Shown here one piece after another: positions 1 to 9,963 of a stretch of DNA of 64,000 nt (the first letter of the stretch is position 1; the number at the start of each line of letters is the position of its first letter). The translations under genes were made by a program, and so were the position numbers. The DNA comes from Marinobacterium mangrovicola (GTDB taxonomy: Bacteria; Pseudomonadota; Gammaproteobacteria; Pseudomonadales; Balneatricaceae): assembly GCF_004339595.1 (NCBI RefSeq), contig NZ_SMFU01000010.1, positions 124,001-188,000 of the forward strand. The letters are read 5' to 3'. The notes beneath the pieces are model-generated. The model was not told the origin of the DNA and made no database searches. It worked only from the letters and a program-made list of their open reading frames with translations.

Positions 1-369
1 TTCGTGCTCGTAGGCGACCAGGGTGTGGCCCTCGCCCGGAGTCTCGTAAACAAAGTCACCGGCGGTGGCGGTCCAGTCGTGCTCGAGGTAACCCCATTTG
101 CCGGAAATGGTGTAGGCAAACACCTCATGCGGGTGGTAATGACGATTGACCAGCCCGGCACTCTTGGCCATCAGAATGTCGCACCAGCGGTTCTCGGTGG
201 GCGAGATCCACAACGGGCGTGAGGAGACGGTTTCGGTAAACGGGACGTAGAGTTTTTCGTCTTCGGTGGGCGCATTGGAGATATACACCTCCGGCTTGGC
301 GTCCGGCTTGAAGCAGTTGGGGATGGCGGGGATATCTTTCCAGAATTCTGATTTGGCAAGCTCCGGCAT
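1..369 (-). CDS. 2,4'-dihydroxyacetophenone dioxygenase-like cupin (3' end outside window)
   Basis: The minus strand reads an uninterrupted 123 codons from an ATG at 369 to the window edge, so the C-terminus is missing. The product starts MPELAKSEFWKDIP and holds a cupin motif 1-like stretch NRHYHPHEVFAYTISG (about residues 72-87) with the metal-binding His-His-Glu pattern, followed by GxW and GDFVYETPGEGHTL, typical of small ChrR/DAD-type cupins. Family members include 2,4'-dihydroxyacetophenone dioxygenase, an Fe(II) enzyme cleaving an aromatic side chain, but many relatives have no known substrate. It diverges from an AraC regulator 238 bp away, which probably controls it. The cupin fold is well supported; the substrate is only a guess. 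Confidence 0.75.
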   Translation of the reverse strand, partial: MPELAKSEFWKDIPAIPNCFKPDAKPEVYISNAPTEDEKLYVPFTETVSSRPLWISPTENRWCDILMAKSAGLVNRHYHPHEVFAYTISGKWGYLEHDWTATAGDFVYETPGEGHTLVAYEHE

Positions 370-607
370 TTGGGCACCTTCAGCATTGTTGTTATAGGAA
401 GCGACAGTCTAGGCTGGAGGCAAACCCCGGTTTTGTGAAAACCGGACCGGATGTTTGTATTTTTCGGACATTCGGGGGCGGTGAGAACGCAGATTCTGCC
501 GCCAAAGATTGACCTGGATCAGGCTTTTTCGGTTAATTAGCACCAGACGTTCAGTGAGTTGAGACGTAGCGATGGCCGGCGGAGACTGGCTTCGGAGAAT
601 AACTATT

Positions 608-1588
608 ATGCAGCATCCAGCGACTCTCACCGTCCAGACAGCCTCTACCCGGAATGTAGCGCCGGAGCAGCGGTTTCAGTACTGGGACCAGTTCAACGCC
701 AGCCATTTTGTCGGTATCCGCTGCTCCTCCTACGTGCCGGAGGGGCTGGCCGCCACCCAGCACAGCCTCCACCTGGACGGCATGAAGCTGAACTGGATCG
801 AGGGCAATGGTCATGTGGTTGAACGTGATCTGACCCTGGTCCAGGCCGAGCCGAAAGAGTCGGTGCTGGTCTCTATTGGCATGGGCAAGAACGCCTTTTT
901 CCATCAGGGCAAAAGCTGTGAAATGCTCGAAGGTCAGTATGCGCTGCTGTATCGCACCGACCGGCCCTATCTCGTTGGCTTCACCGACCAGATGCACCAG
1001 CTCACCATCGATATCCCGCTGGAAAAATTCCATCAGCACTCACAGTACAGCTTCGACAGTCCGCTGCGCATCGACACCAATGATCGCCTGGTCAACTTGC
1101 TGATCCGCAGCCTCTACCGTCAGGTAAACCGTTTTATGCAGACGCCTGATGCTGGTGAGGCCGAAGCTTTTCAGCGTCAGGCCTGGCGCCTGATCGACGC
1201 CATGCTGGTGCGACAAAATTCGGCGGGCGATGCATCGTCCGTCGCCATGCATCACCGCCTGATGGCCAAACAGTATATGGATGAGAACCTCGGTAGAGCC
1301 GATCTCGGCGTTGAAGAGGTGGCCGCTGCGTTAGGAATCACCAGCCGTCATCTTAACCGGCTGTTCTCGGAAGAGGCGCTGACCCCGCGCCAGTATCTGC
1401 TGGATCAGCGTCTACAGCAGGCCTGGGCCCTGCTGACCGATCCCCGCCGCAATGGCTACGGTATCGCCGATGTGGCCTATCAGTGCGGCTTTTCCAGCCA
1501 GGCCTATTTTGCGCGGGTGTTCCGTCGCCAGTTTGGACTGACGCCGACCGATGCGCGACAGAAACATATCTCTGCGCCTCTCGGCTGA
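608..1588 (+). CDS. AraC-family transcriptional activator with N-terminal cupin-like sensor domain
   Basis: This gene encodes 326 residues. The N-terminal part (about 15-195) resembles the AraC_binding_2 sensor domain of FeaR/NitR-type regulators. The C-terminal part (about 215-320) is a double helix-turn-helix with the second-helix signature IADVAYQCGFSSQAYFARVF and the family ending RQFGLTP. The ATG at 608 is chosen because GGAGAA lies 8 nt before it; the reading frame stays open upstream to 572 but without a ribosome site. It is divergent from the cupin dioxygenase-like gene, so the likely role is ligand-responsive control of that gene and whatever follows it outside the window. The ligand is unknown, perhaps an aromatic ketone or amine if the neighbour's family is a guide. 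Confidence 0.85.
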   Translation: MQHPATLTVQTASTRNVAPEQRFQYWDQFNASHFVGIRCSSYVPEGLAATQHSLHLDGMKLNWIEGNGHVVERDLTLVQAEPKESVLVSIGMGKNAFFHQGKSCEMLEGQYALLYRTDRPYLVGFTDQMHQLTIDIPLEKFHQHSQYSFDSPLRIDTNDRLVNLLIRSLYRQVNRFMQTPDAGEAEAFQRQAWRLIDAMLVRQNSAGDASSVAMHHRLMAKQYMDENLGRADLGVEEVAAALGITSRHLNRLFSEEALTPRQYLLDQRLQQAWALLTDPRRNGYGIADVAYQCGFSSQAYFARVFRRQFGLTPTDARQKHISAPLG

Positions 1589-1634
1589 AGGGCGCAGTTG
1601 ATTAGTTCTGGCAGGTCTTCAATACGCAGGATAA

Positions 1635-1680
1635 GCGCCATAGAGGCGCCAAAAGAGAGGAAAGCGGTGCGCAAACCGCT
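1635..1680. terminator. Two small hairpins between convergent genes
   Basis: GCGCC-ATAGA-GGCGC (1635-1649) and AGCGGT-GCGCAA-ACCGCT (1663-1680) sit in the 110-bp gap between the convergent AraC and PilZ genes. Neither is followed by a clear T-run, so intrinsic termination is uncertain. Confidence 0.3.
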
Positions 1681-1698
1681 GGAGCTGATCCAGGTGGA

Positions 1699-2076
1699 TC
1701 AGTTATCCAGCATCGCTTCCAGTTCACGCTCCAGCAGCGCTTCATCACCCAGGTTCAGCTCTACCAGACGGCGCAGGTGGCTGACACTTTCGATCTCCAT
1801 ATCGCCGGCCACGAAACCGTACTGCTCACCTTCGATATGTTTCACCGTGCCGGGCATGCGGATCAGAATGTCGTTGGCCAGGTAGATATGCAGTTCGGCG
1901 GTCTCGCCGGGCTCCAGCTTCAGCGGCTGAGCTGACTCGATCAGGGCACCTCGAAGCGAGATATCCACCAGCTGTACCTCCGCAGGTCCCTTGGGAGTAT
2001 GGAGTTCACAGCCCGCATCAAACCGGATTCGGCTGAAACGACGGCGTTCGTTTTGGCTCTCGGTCACGCTAATCAC
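1699..2076 (-). CDS. Single-domain PilZ protein (c-di-GMP receptor)
   Basis: This 125-residue protein is almost entirely a PilZ domain. It has the arginine motif NERRRFSRIRF (residues 9-19) and, about 20 residues on, VDISLRGAL (D/N-x-S-x-x-G), the two elements that grip c-di-GMP. No other domain is present, so it probably works as an adaptor that binds c-di-GMP and a partner protein. It diverges from a GGDEF cyclase gene 115 bp away. The pair may form a local synthesis-and-response unit, which is an inference from position only. Confidence 0.88.
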   Translation of the reverse strand: MISVTESQNERRRFSRIRFDAGCELHTPKGPAEVQLVDISLRGALIESAQPLKLEPGETAELHIYLANDILIRMPGTVKHIEGEQYGFVAGDMEIESVSHLRRLVELNLGDEALLERELEAMLDN

Positions 2077-2191
2077 CCTGGCATTGCATTTGTGTTGAGC
2101 GCTGGGCTCGGAGTTGGCCTGGCGGTAAGGCCGAGCCTGTTCATGTTATTACACAGAGTGTTGTTTGTGAAAGTGATGACGCCAAGCAAGG

Positions 2192-3442
2192 ATGACCGAT
2201 TTCAAACAGAGTAGAGTCGGCGCTAGGATAGGGTTCTCTGTTTCCATGGATGGTCTGAGGCTGGGTTTGGTCAAAATGTTACTCGATATATTGGACGTAT
2301 TTTCGGTATCGCGGCACTCGCGATATTTCAATCAGACACGTGCGCATCATCTGTACAAGCGGGTACGCTTGATCGCGTTGCTGCTTGCGGTGCTGCAGAC
2401 TGCCTGGGTATTTGTCGATCAGTTGCTGCTGCCGGCATCGGTACAGAACAGCATAGCGATCGGGCGGGTGGTCAGTAGCGGGGCGTTGCTGCTGTTGCTG
2501 GCCTGGTACAAGCATCCCTATAGCCTGGGGTGCGCTTTGCTGCGCCTGGCACTGCTGATTCTGATCCTTTCAGGTTTTCAGACCTATTCAAACGCCGTGC
2601 TCTTCTCGGCGGGCTATGAACACTCGGTGGCTGGCTACCAGTTTTTCCCCTTCATGATCGTTGCGATGCAGGCGATCTTCCCGCTAACGGTGGTTGAGGT
2701 GATCGCTGTTACCGCTGCAGTTATGCTGATTGAGGTACTGACACAGACGCTGTCCGGACATTTCGGTGGCGTCTCCGAACTTAATGCGCTCTGGCTGCTG
2801 GGTGTGCTGGCGGTGATTGCCGGCTGGGCGTCGATCAATCAGCTGGGCATGCTGCTGGGGCTTTATCGCCAGGCGACCCGTGATGCACTCACAGGCCTGG
2901 CTAACCGGCGTCAGGTGATGGAACACCTGGAAGGCGATGTGCTGCTTTGCCAGGATGAAGGCCGGCCGATCTCGATCCTGATGATGGATCTGGATAAGTT
3001 CAAAAGCTTCAACGACAACCATGGCCATGCGGCCGGCGATATCGTCCTCAAGCAGTTTGCCAAGATTCTGCGCAAACAGGTGCAGCCGAAAGCACGGGAT
3101 CGTAAAGGCAATTTGGCGGGCAGATTCGGTGGCGAGGAGTTTCTGATTATTCTGCCGGGCCAGGGGGCCGAGCGGGCGGTGGAGGTCGCCGAGCAGATCT
3201 GCGCGGCCTGTCATCTTTCTCCGGTGCGCATTCCCAGTGGCGAGCAGGTAGGTTTCACCACCAGCATCGGTGTTGCCACACTGCTTCCGGATGAAACACC
3301 CTCGGATCTATTGCGGCGGGCTGATGAGGCGCTTTACGCGGCTAAATCCTCGGGTCGTGATCGGCATGTTCTATCCGGGGAGGAACGTGATAATGACGCT
3401 ACCGGTTATGAATATGAACCGGCTGAAAAGGTGCCAGTATAG
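2192..3442 (+). CDS. Membrane diguanylate cyclase (GGDEF)
   Basis: Up to 416 residues. The N-terminal half has about six hydrophobic segments (roughly residues 55-230). The C-terminal half (about 240-400) is a GGDEF domain with RDALTGLANRR at its start, DLDKFKSFND for metal binding and the active loop GGEEF, so cyclase activity is expected. The inhibitory site nine residues before GG reads RKGN rather than RxxD, so product feedback inhibition may be weak or lost. No EAL or HD-GYP domain follows. The start is uncertain: 2192 gives the longest frame, but ATGs at 2246 and 2276 are also possible and none has a convincing ribosome site. Confidence 0.88.
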   Translation: MTDFKQSRVGARIGFSVSMDGLRLGLVKMLLDILDVFSVSRHSRYFNQTRAHHLYKRVRLIALLLAVLQTAWVFVDQLLLPASVQNSIAIGRVVSSGALLLLLAWYKHPYSLGCALLRLALLILILSGFQTYSNAVLFSAGYEHSVAGYQFFPFMIVAMQAIFPLTVVEVIAVTAAVMLIEVLTQTLSGHFGGVSELNALWLLGVLAVIAGWASINQLGMLLGLYRQATRDALTGLANRRQVMEHLEGDVLLCQDEGRPISILMMDLDKFKSFNDNHGHAAGDIVLKQFAKILRKQVQPKARDRKGNLAGRFGGEEFLIILPGQGAERAVEVAEQICAACHLSPVRIPSGEQVGFTTSIGVATLLPDETPSDLLRRADEALYAAKSSGRDRHVLSGEERDNDATGYEYEPAEKVPV

Positions 3443-3474
3443 AAAATAACCCTTGGTCTAATGGTCTTGCTCAG

Positions 3475-3503
3475 AGCAGCGGATTATAACTAGATCCGCT
3501 GCT
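3475..3503 (+). terminator. Perfect 10-bp hairpin after the GGDEF gene
   Basis: AGCAGCGGAT (3475-3484) pairs fully with ATCCGCTGCT (3494-3503) around a 9-nt loop. It lies 33 nt after the stop codon of the cyclase gene and is followed by an AT-rich but T-poor stretch, so it may be a weak terminator or an mRNA end stabiliser. Confidence 0.5.
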
Positions 3504-3953
3504 TATTATATTACGAGCAGAACATGGAATAAGTGGATATACCACAGGGTGGTAAGGGTAAAAATAGTTAGCGGGACCTTTTGAAGATGCTCGTTGACGG
3601 TTGTTGGAAGCTTCGGCGCACCTTAAAGCCAGAGTGCTCTGCCTGGGCCGGGTCCCATGGAAACGGTCGCAGCAGTTAAAGTATGGGGATATCTTTTCTG
3701 TTGTTAAATATACACGCGAAAATGATGTGTGTTTTTGTTGATTCGTTTTATGCCGGCATTTCTCGTTTAATACTTATTCAATTTTCTTTTTAAAGCCTCG
3801 TTTTTTAAAACTCTGTTTTTCATTAAACAGTATTAAACGAGCCCGGTAGATAGAAAAAACACTGTTAGAATCCCGCGCTTGTTTCCCGGTTGGGCATATT
3901 CTTTTAACCGGGACTATCCTCTCAGTTACTCCTCACTTTATTTAAAGACCTAC
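3504..3953 (+). other. 450-bp leader region of the dehydrogenase operon, no gene found
   Basis: No plausible reading frame is present. The first part (about 3571-3660) is GC-rich and can fold: GGGACC (3573-3578) pairs with GGTCCC (3651-3656), enclosing smaller complementarities such as CAGAG/CTCTG. The second part (about 3690-3870) is strikingly AT-rich with several T-runs, suggesting a promoter region with upstream elements. No known riboswitch class was recognised. It could be a long structured 5' leader, a small RNA gene, or simply an old intergenic region. Confidence 0.35.
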
Positions 3954-4475
3954 ATGAATAGTAATCACTCCAAATCAGGTGTGACGCGCAGGGGGTTTCT
4001 CGCTGCCAGCCTTGCCGCCGGTAGTTTGACCCTGATCCCCCATGCGCTGGCCAGCACCACCCCTCAAAGCGTGGCGGATAGCGATGCTTACCGGGCGTTT
4101 ATCGCAGTGTCCCAGCAGATCACCGCCAATACCGCGCTGAAGCCCGCCATGGCGGAACGGCTTTACCTGGCCCTGGTGCGGCACGATGACTCCTTTGCTG
4201 AGCGGATCAAACAGCTGGATAGCTTTATCACTGCCGAAGCGATTGCGGTTTCTGAGTTGCAGGCGCGTGTTGAAGCAGAAGCGCCTGAGGTGAAAGATCT
4301 ACCGCCAGCTATCGCTACAGGCTGGTTTGAAGGTCTGGTCGGCAGTGGCAAGGATGTGGAGCTGATCGCCTTCAGTGAGGCGCTGATGTATGTCGCCGTT
4401 GCCGATGTGCTCAAGCCGCCCAGCTATTCCCTGGGTGAGTACGGTATCTGGCAGAACAAGCCGGCCAAGGCGTAG
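3954..4475 (+). CDS. Tat-exported small subunit of FAD-dependent sugar/polyol dehydrogenase
   Basis: This 173-residue protein has a twin-arginine signal, TRRGFLAASLAAG, near residues 12-24 and an ALA-S cleavage region, then an alpha-helical domain ending ALMYVAVADVLKPPSYSLG. That matches the FAD-SLDH / gluconate 2-dehydrogenase subunit 3 family, the chaperone-like gamma subunit that escorts the FAD subunit through the Tat system. The ATG at 3954 puts the signal peptide at the N-terminus; an upstream in-frame ATG at 3879 would bury it. The catalytic subunit starts 8 bp after its stop. Substrate (gluconate, glucose, sorbitol or another polyol) cannot be read from the sequence. Confidence 0.85.
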   Translation: MNSNHSKSGVTRRGFLAASLAAGSLTLIPHALASTTPQSVADSDAYRAFIAVSQQITANTALKPAMAERLYLALVRHDDSFAERIKQLDSFITAEAIAVSELQARVEAEAPEVKDLPPAIATGWFEGLVGSGKDVELIAFSEALMYVAVADVLKPPSYSLGEYGIWQNKPAKA

Positions 4476-4483
4476 GAGTTTTT

Positions 4484-6079
4484 ATGGCACAGCAAACTAC
4501 ATCCGCCGACGTTGTGATCGTCGGCTCAGGCGTTGTCGGCTCGCTGATGGCGGAAAAGCTCGCCCTGAGCGGTATCTCCGTGGTGATCCTGGAAGGCGGT
4601 CCGCGTATCGACCGCAACCACGTGGTGGCGCGTTTCCGTCATGAGGCCAACAAAAGCGATTTCATGGCGCCGTACCCGTATAACGATTGGGCACCGGAGC
4701 CGCGCAAGAACAACGATTATTTCCAGCAGGAAGGGCCTGTTCCCTATTCCGCTTCCTATATTCGTGGCGTCGGCGGCACCACCTGGCACTGGGCCGGCAT
4801 GGCCTGGCGCTATCTGCCGAACGATTTCCAGCTGCAGAGCAAGTACGGCGTGGGCCGCGACTGGCCGTTCAGCTATGACGATCTGGAGCCCTTCTACTAC
4901 GAAGCCGAAGTGAAGATGGGCGTCTCCGGCCCGCTGAACAATGGTTCTCCGCGTAACAAACCCTTCCCGATGGAGCCGATCGCCCGCTCCTGGGCGCATC
5001 AGCGTGTGCAGGAACGTCTGAGCCAGATCGGTTACGAGGTCACCACCAACACCGTGGCGCGTAACAGCCGCAACTACGATGGCCGTCCGGCCTGCTGCGG
5101 TAACAACAACTGCATGCCGATCTGCCCCATCGATGCCCAGTATCACGGCGGCATATCCGCCCAGGCGGCGGAACGTGCCGGTGCCAAAATCATCACCGAA
5201 GCGGTGGTTTACAAGATCGAGCACGGCGCCGACGACAAGATCCAGGCGGTGCACTACTACACGCCGGATAAAGAAAGCCACCGGGTGACCGGCAAGATCT
5301 TTGTGCTGGCGGCCAACGCCATCGAGACGCCGAAACTGATGCTGATGTCCACCAGCGACAAGTTCGCCAACGGCATAGGCAACAGTAACGATATGGTAGG
5401 TCGTCACCTCTGTGACCATCCGCGTACCAAGGTCAGCTTCGATGTGGATGAGGAGATCTGGCCGGGTCGCGGCCCTGTCAGCGAATACTCCATCCAGAGT
5501 GAGCGCGACGGCGACTGGCGTGGCGAAGAGGCGGCGTTCCGTATCGACTTCTCCAACTCCAACCCGGTGGCGGGAGTGACCTCCAAACTGATCAGCCAGG
5601 GGGTTTACGGCAAGGATCTGATTGCTGGTATCCGCCAGCAGTCCTCAGTGACTCTGGGGCTTAAGAATATCGTTGAGCAGCTTTCGGACCCGAATAACCG
5701 GGTGATGCTCGGTGATCGTCGCGACTCCCTCGGTATCCCCAATCCCAAGTTCTACTTCTCGGTGGATGATTACACCCGCCGCGGTAATGTCCGCGCCCGT
5801 CGGGTGTTCCAGGAGATCGCCGAAGGTCTGGGTGGCACCAATATCAAGTTTATGGACGAGAACAAGTTCAGCCTGGCCAACCACATCACCGGTACCCTGG
5901 GGATGGGCAACGACCGGGCGACCACGGTCTGTAACGGCGAAGGCCGTTCCCACGACCATGAGAACCTGTTCCTGGCCGGCACCGGCGTGCTGCCCACAGT
6001 AGCGACCGTCAACTCCACGCTGACCGCCGTGGCCGTAGGCCTGCGTACCGCGGAGTTCATCATGGAGGATCTGGCATGA
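4484..6079 (+). CDS. GMC-family FAD dehydrogenase, large catalytic subunit with [3Fe-4S] motif
   Basis: This is a 531-residue GMC oxidoreductase of the gluconate 2-dehydrogenase / FAD-glucose dehydrogenase type. The FAD site VVIVGSGVVGS is at residues 10-20, and GGTTWHWAG sits near 97-105. The cysteine cluster CCGNNNCMPICP near residue 204 is the iron-sulfur ligand motif of bacterial three-subunit FAD dehydrogenases such as the Burkholderia glucose dehydrogenase. The C-terminal NSTLTAVAVGLRTAEFI is the usual FAD-side ending with the catalytic His region HITGTLGMG upstream. It has no signal of its own, fitting piggy-back export with the Tat subunit. Electrons should pass via the Fe-S cluster to the tri-heme cytochrome encoded next, whose start overlaps its stop by 4 nt. 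Confidence 0.9.
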   Translation: MAQQTTSADVVIVGSGVVGSLMAEKLALSGISVVILEGGPRIDRNHVVARFRHEANKSDFMAPYPYNDWAPEPRKNNDYFQQEGPVPYSASYIRGVGGTTWHWAGMAWRYLPNDFQLQSKYGVGRDWPFSYDDLEPFYYEAEVKMGVSGPLNNGSPRNKPFPMEPIARSWAHQRVQERLSQIGYEVTTNTVARNSRNYDGRPACCGNNNCMPICPIDAQYHGGISAQAAERAGAKIITEAVVYKIEHGADDKIQAVHYYTPDKESHRVTGKIFVLAANAIETPKLMLMSTSDKFANGIGNSNDMVGRHLCDHPRTKVSFDVDEEIWPGRGPVSEYSIQSERDGDWRGEEAAFRIDFSNSNPVAGVTSKLISQGVYGKDLIAGIRQQSSVTLGLKNIVEQLSDPNNRVMLGDRRDSLGIPNPKFYFSVDDYTRRGNVRARRVFQEIAEGLGGTNIKFMDENKFSLANHITGTLGMGNDRATTVCNGEGRSHDHENLFLAGTGVLPTVATVNSTLTAVAVGLRTAEFIMEDLA

Positions 6080-7452
6080 AGCAGACGCTGATACTGAGCG
6101 CCGCGTTGGCGCTGGGTTCGCTGAGTAGCGCGGCGATTGCCGCCGAAAGCGATAACGCCCTGATCGAACGCGGCCACTACATATCCACCGCCAGCGACTG
6201 TGTCGCCTGTCATACCACCGAGGGCGGTGCCGAGTTTGCCGGCGGTAAGGCGATCGAAACGCCCCTGGGTGAGATCTTCGCGCCGAACATTACGCCGTCC
6301 AAAACCGGTATCGGTTCGTACACCTACGAGCAGTTCGATGCCGCCGTACGCGAGGGGATCCGTGCCGATGGTGCGCATCTCTATCCGGCGATGCCGTACA
6401 CCGCTTACGCCAAGATCACCGATGAGGATATGAAGGCGCTCTACGCCTACTTCATGCAGGGTGTGGAGCCGGTGGAGCAGGCGTCGCCCGAGAGTGAGCT
6501 GCCGTTTCCGTTCAACATCCGTCTGTCGATGCTGGGCTGGAACCTGCTGTTTCTCGACGGCAAGCCCTACCAGGCTGACAGCAGCAAGAGCGATCAGTGG
6601 AACCGCGGCGCCTACCTCGGTGAAGCGCTGGCGCACTGCTCAACCTGTCATACGCCGCGTAACCTGATGATGGCGGAAGATCGCAGTCAGCTGTTAGGCG
6701 GTGCGAGCCTCGGTACCTGGTATGCGCCCAATATCAGTTCGGATGTGAACAGCGGCATCGGCAACTGGTCTGAGGCGGAGATCGTCAGCTACCTGAAAAG
6801 CGGTCATGCCGATGGTAAGTCACAGGCAGCGGGTCCCATGGCCGAAGCGATCGCTCACTCTCTGCAGCATCTGGACGATGAGGATCTGCAGGCGCTGGCG
6901 GTGTGGCTGAAGTCGGTGCCGGCGGTCAGCGATGCGGCCGATACCCAGCCGGCGGACAGTCATGGTCAGGCGCTGGCCGATCCCGATGCGGTGCTGATGG
7001 AGCCCCTGCCGGAGGATATGGCGGATATGAGCGGCGCCCAGCTGTATGAAGCGGCCTGCTCCTCCTGTCACCAGGCGGATGGCACCGGGGCCGGCGGCCT
7101 GCCGTCACTGGTGAACAACACCGTGCTCGGGCGCAGTAACACCGATAACCTGGTGATGGCGATTCTCGATGGCGTGAAATATCGCAACGAGATCAAGACC
7201 AGTTACGGCGTCGATATGCTGGCGTTTCGCAACGAGCTGAGCGATGCGCAGATCGCCCAGGTGGCCAACTACACGCTGGAAAACTTTGGCCGTGCCGAAG
7301 TGGCTGATATCAGTGCCGATGAAGTGGCGGTGCTGCGCAACGGTGGTCCTGCCTCCAACCTGCTGCCGATGGCTCGTTGGGGTATGGGGCTGGGCGCTGT
7401 TGTAGTTGTGCTGTTGCTGCTGGTATGGGTTGTTCGCCGCCGGGCGAAGTAG
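6076..7452 (+). CDS. Tri-heme cytochrome c subunit of the dehydrogenase
   Basis: This 458-residue protein has a Sec signal ending AIAA-ES, three c-type heme motifs CVACH (residue 42), CSTCH (188) and CSSCH (328), and a C-terminal membrane anchor (about 433-455) ending in RRRAK. This is the architecture of the gluconate / alcohol dehydrogenase cytochrome subunit that passes electrons from the FAD subunit to ubiquinone at the outer face of the inner membrane. It overlaps the large subunit gene (ATGA), so the two are translationally coupled. A strong terminator follows, making this the last gene of a three-gene operon. Confidence 0.92.
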   Translation: MKQTLILSAALALGSLSSAAIAAESDNALIERGHYISTASDCVACHTTEGGAEFAGGKAIETPLGEIFAPNITPSKTGIGSYTYEQFDAAVREGIRADGAHLYPAMPYTAYAKITDEDMKALYAYFMQGVEPVEQASPESELPFPFNIRLSMLGWNLLFLDGKPYQADSSKSDQWNRGAYLGEALAHCSTCHTPRNLMMAEDRSQLLGGASLGTWYAPNISSDVNSGIGNWSEAEIVSYLKSGHADGKSQAAGPMAEAIAHSLQHLDDEDLQALAVWLKSVPAVSDAADTQPADSHGQALADPDAVLMEPLPEDMADMSGAQLYEAACSSCHQADGTGAGGLPSLVNNTVLGRSNTDNLVMAILDGVKYRNEIKTSYGVDMLAFRNELSDAQIAQVANYTLENFGRAEVADISADEVAVLRNGGPASNLLPMARWGMGLGAVVVVLLLLVWVVRRRAK

Positions 7453-7481
7453 AAACGATCCAGCCCTGACGGGCGGCCAGT

Positions 7482-7516
7482 AAAAAAGCCACCGGGTTTC
7501 CCTCGGTGGCTTTTTT
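7482..7516. terminator. Bidirectional intrinsic terminator between cytochrome gene and ettA
   Basis: AAAAAAGCCACCG (7482-7494) pairs with CGGTGGCTTTTTT (7504-7516) around a 9-nt loop, giving a GC stem with a T-run on either strand. It serves the two convergent genes that end at 7452 and 7532. Confidence 0.93.
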
Positions 7517-7531
7517 GTGTGCGTCAGATGA

Positions 7532-9190
<1,659 letters not shown>

Positions 9191-9318
9191 CCAGAAGAAC
9201 CTCTGGTTGAAAACAGTTAAAAAAGGATGGCGCCGATTTTACCTGCGGGTTGGGGCGAATACCAATCCGCCGCTAAGCGTCTAATCTTTACGACATGACC
9301 AGCGGTAAGAAAGCTCTA

Positions 9319-9347
9319 TTGGCATCGAAGGATGACTAAGATAGCAT
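9319..9347 (+). promoter_or_regulatory. Candidate sigma-70 promoter for the DUF4234 gene
   Basis: TTGGCA (9319-9324) and TAGCAT (9342-9347) are separated by 17 bp and lie about 95 bp before the ATG at 9444. The match is moderate and nothing else supports it. Confidence 0.3.
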
Positions 9348-9443
9348 TCCCCTCCGCTTGGAAGCTGGCCGGTGATGCCAGGGTATGCGTTGGGCTATAA
9401 GCGTTTACCCTGATCGTTGGATAAAAAAATTTAAGGAAGAAAC

Positions 9444-9959
9444 ATGACTCAGGTTGCTGAAAACCCTTACGCTGCCCCTGAAGCCGATCTCGAAGTCCAG
9501 CAAAACGCTGGCGATCTCTCCGTTTTCAACCGATTCAGTACCTGGTGGGTTTTTCTGCTGTCGATTGTGACTATCGGTATCTATCCGCTGTTCTGGATTC
9601 ACGGCCGTACCCGCAAGCTCAACTCTATCAGCGAGCATGAAAAGGTCCCCACCGGTCTGGTCACCACCTATATCGTGGTGAGCCTGGCCGCACTGATCCT
9701 GCCGACACTATTTGGATTTGTTCTGGCAAGCGGCGCTGGCAGCATGGGCGCCCTGACTGCGATCAACATCTTCGGCAACCTGCTGAGCCTGACCGGCTTT
9801 ATACTGCTTGAAGTTTGGGCGTTTAAATTCCGCGGTGTCCTCAACCGCGTGACGCAGAGCGAAGGCAAACGCACCTGGGCTGGTGGCGTGATGACCTTCT
9901 TCTTCACCATGCTCTACATGAACTACAAGATCAATCAGCATATCGACTCACGCCGCTAA
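9444..9959 (+). CDS. DUF4234-like inner membrane protein
   Basis: This 171-residue protein has a polar N-terminus (NPYAAPEADLE), then about four hydrophobic segments (residues 33-50, 72-95, 105-130, 147-162). The phrase TIGIYPLFWIHGRTRKLN after the first segment is typical of DUF4234 proteins, whose function is unknown. AAGGAAGAAAC precedes the ATG. It ends 4 bp before the first gene of the RDD-to-DUF58 operon and may be co-transcribed with it. Confidence 0.7.
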   Translation: MTQVAENPYAAPEADLEVQQNAGDLSVFNRFSTWWVFLLSIVTIGIYPLFWIHGRTRKLNSISEHEKVPTGLVTTYIVVSLAALILPTLFGFVLASGAGSMGALTAINIFGNLLSLTGFILLEVWAFKFRGVLNRVTQSEGKRTWAGGVMTFFFTMLYMNYKINQHIDSRR

Positions 9960-9963
9960 GCGG

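Noticed and set aside
2104-2137. GGCTCGG/CCGAGCC inverted repeat between the PilZ and GGDEF genes
   Set aside because: A 7-bp stem with a 19-nt loop in a divergent promoter region, without other support for an operator or terminator.
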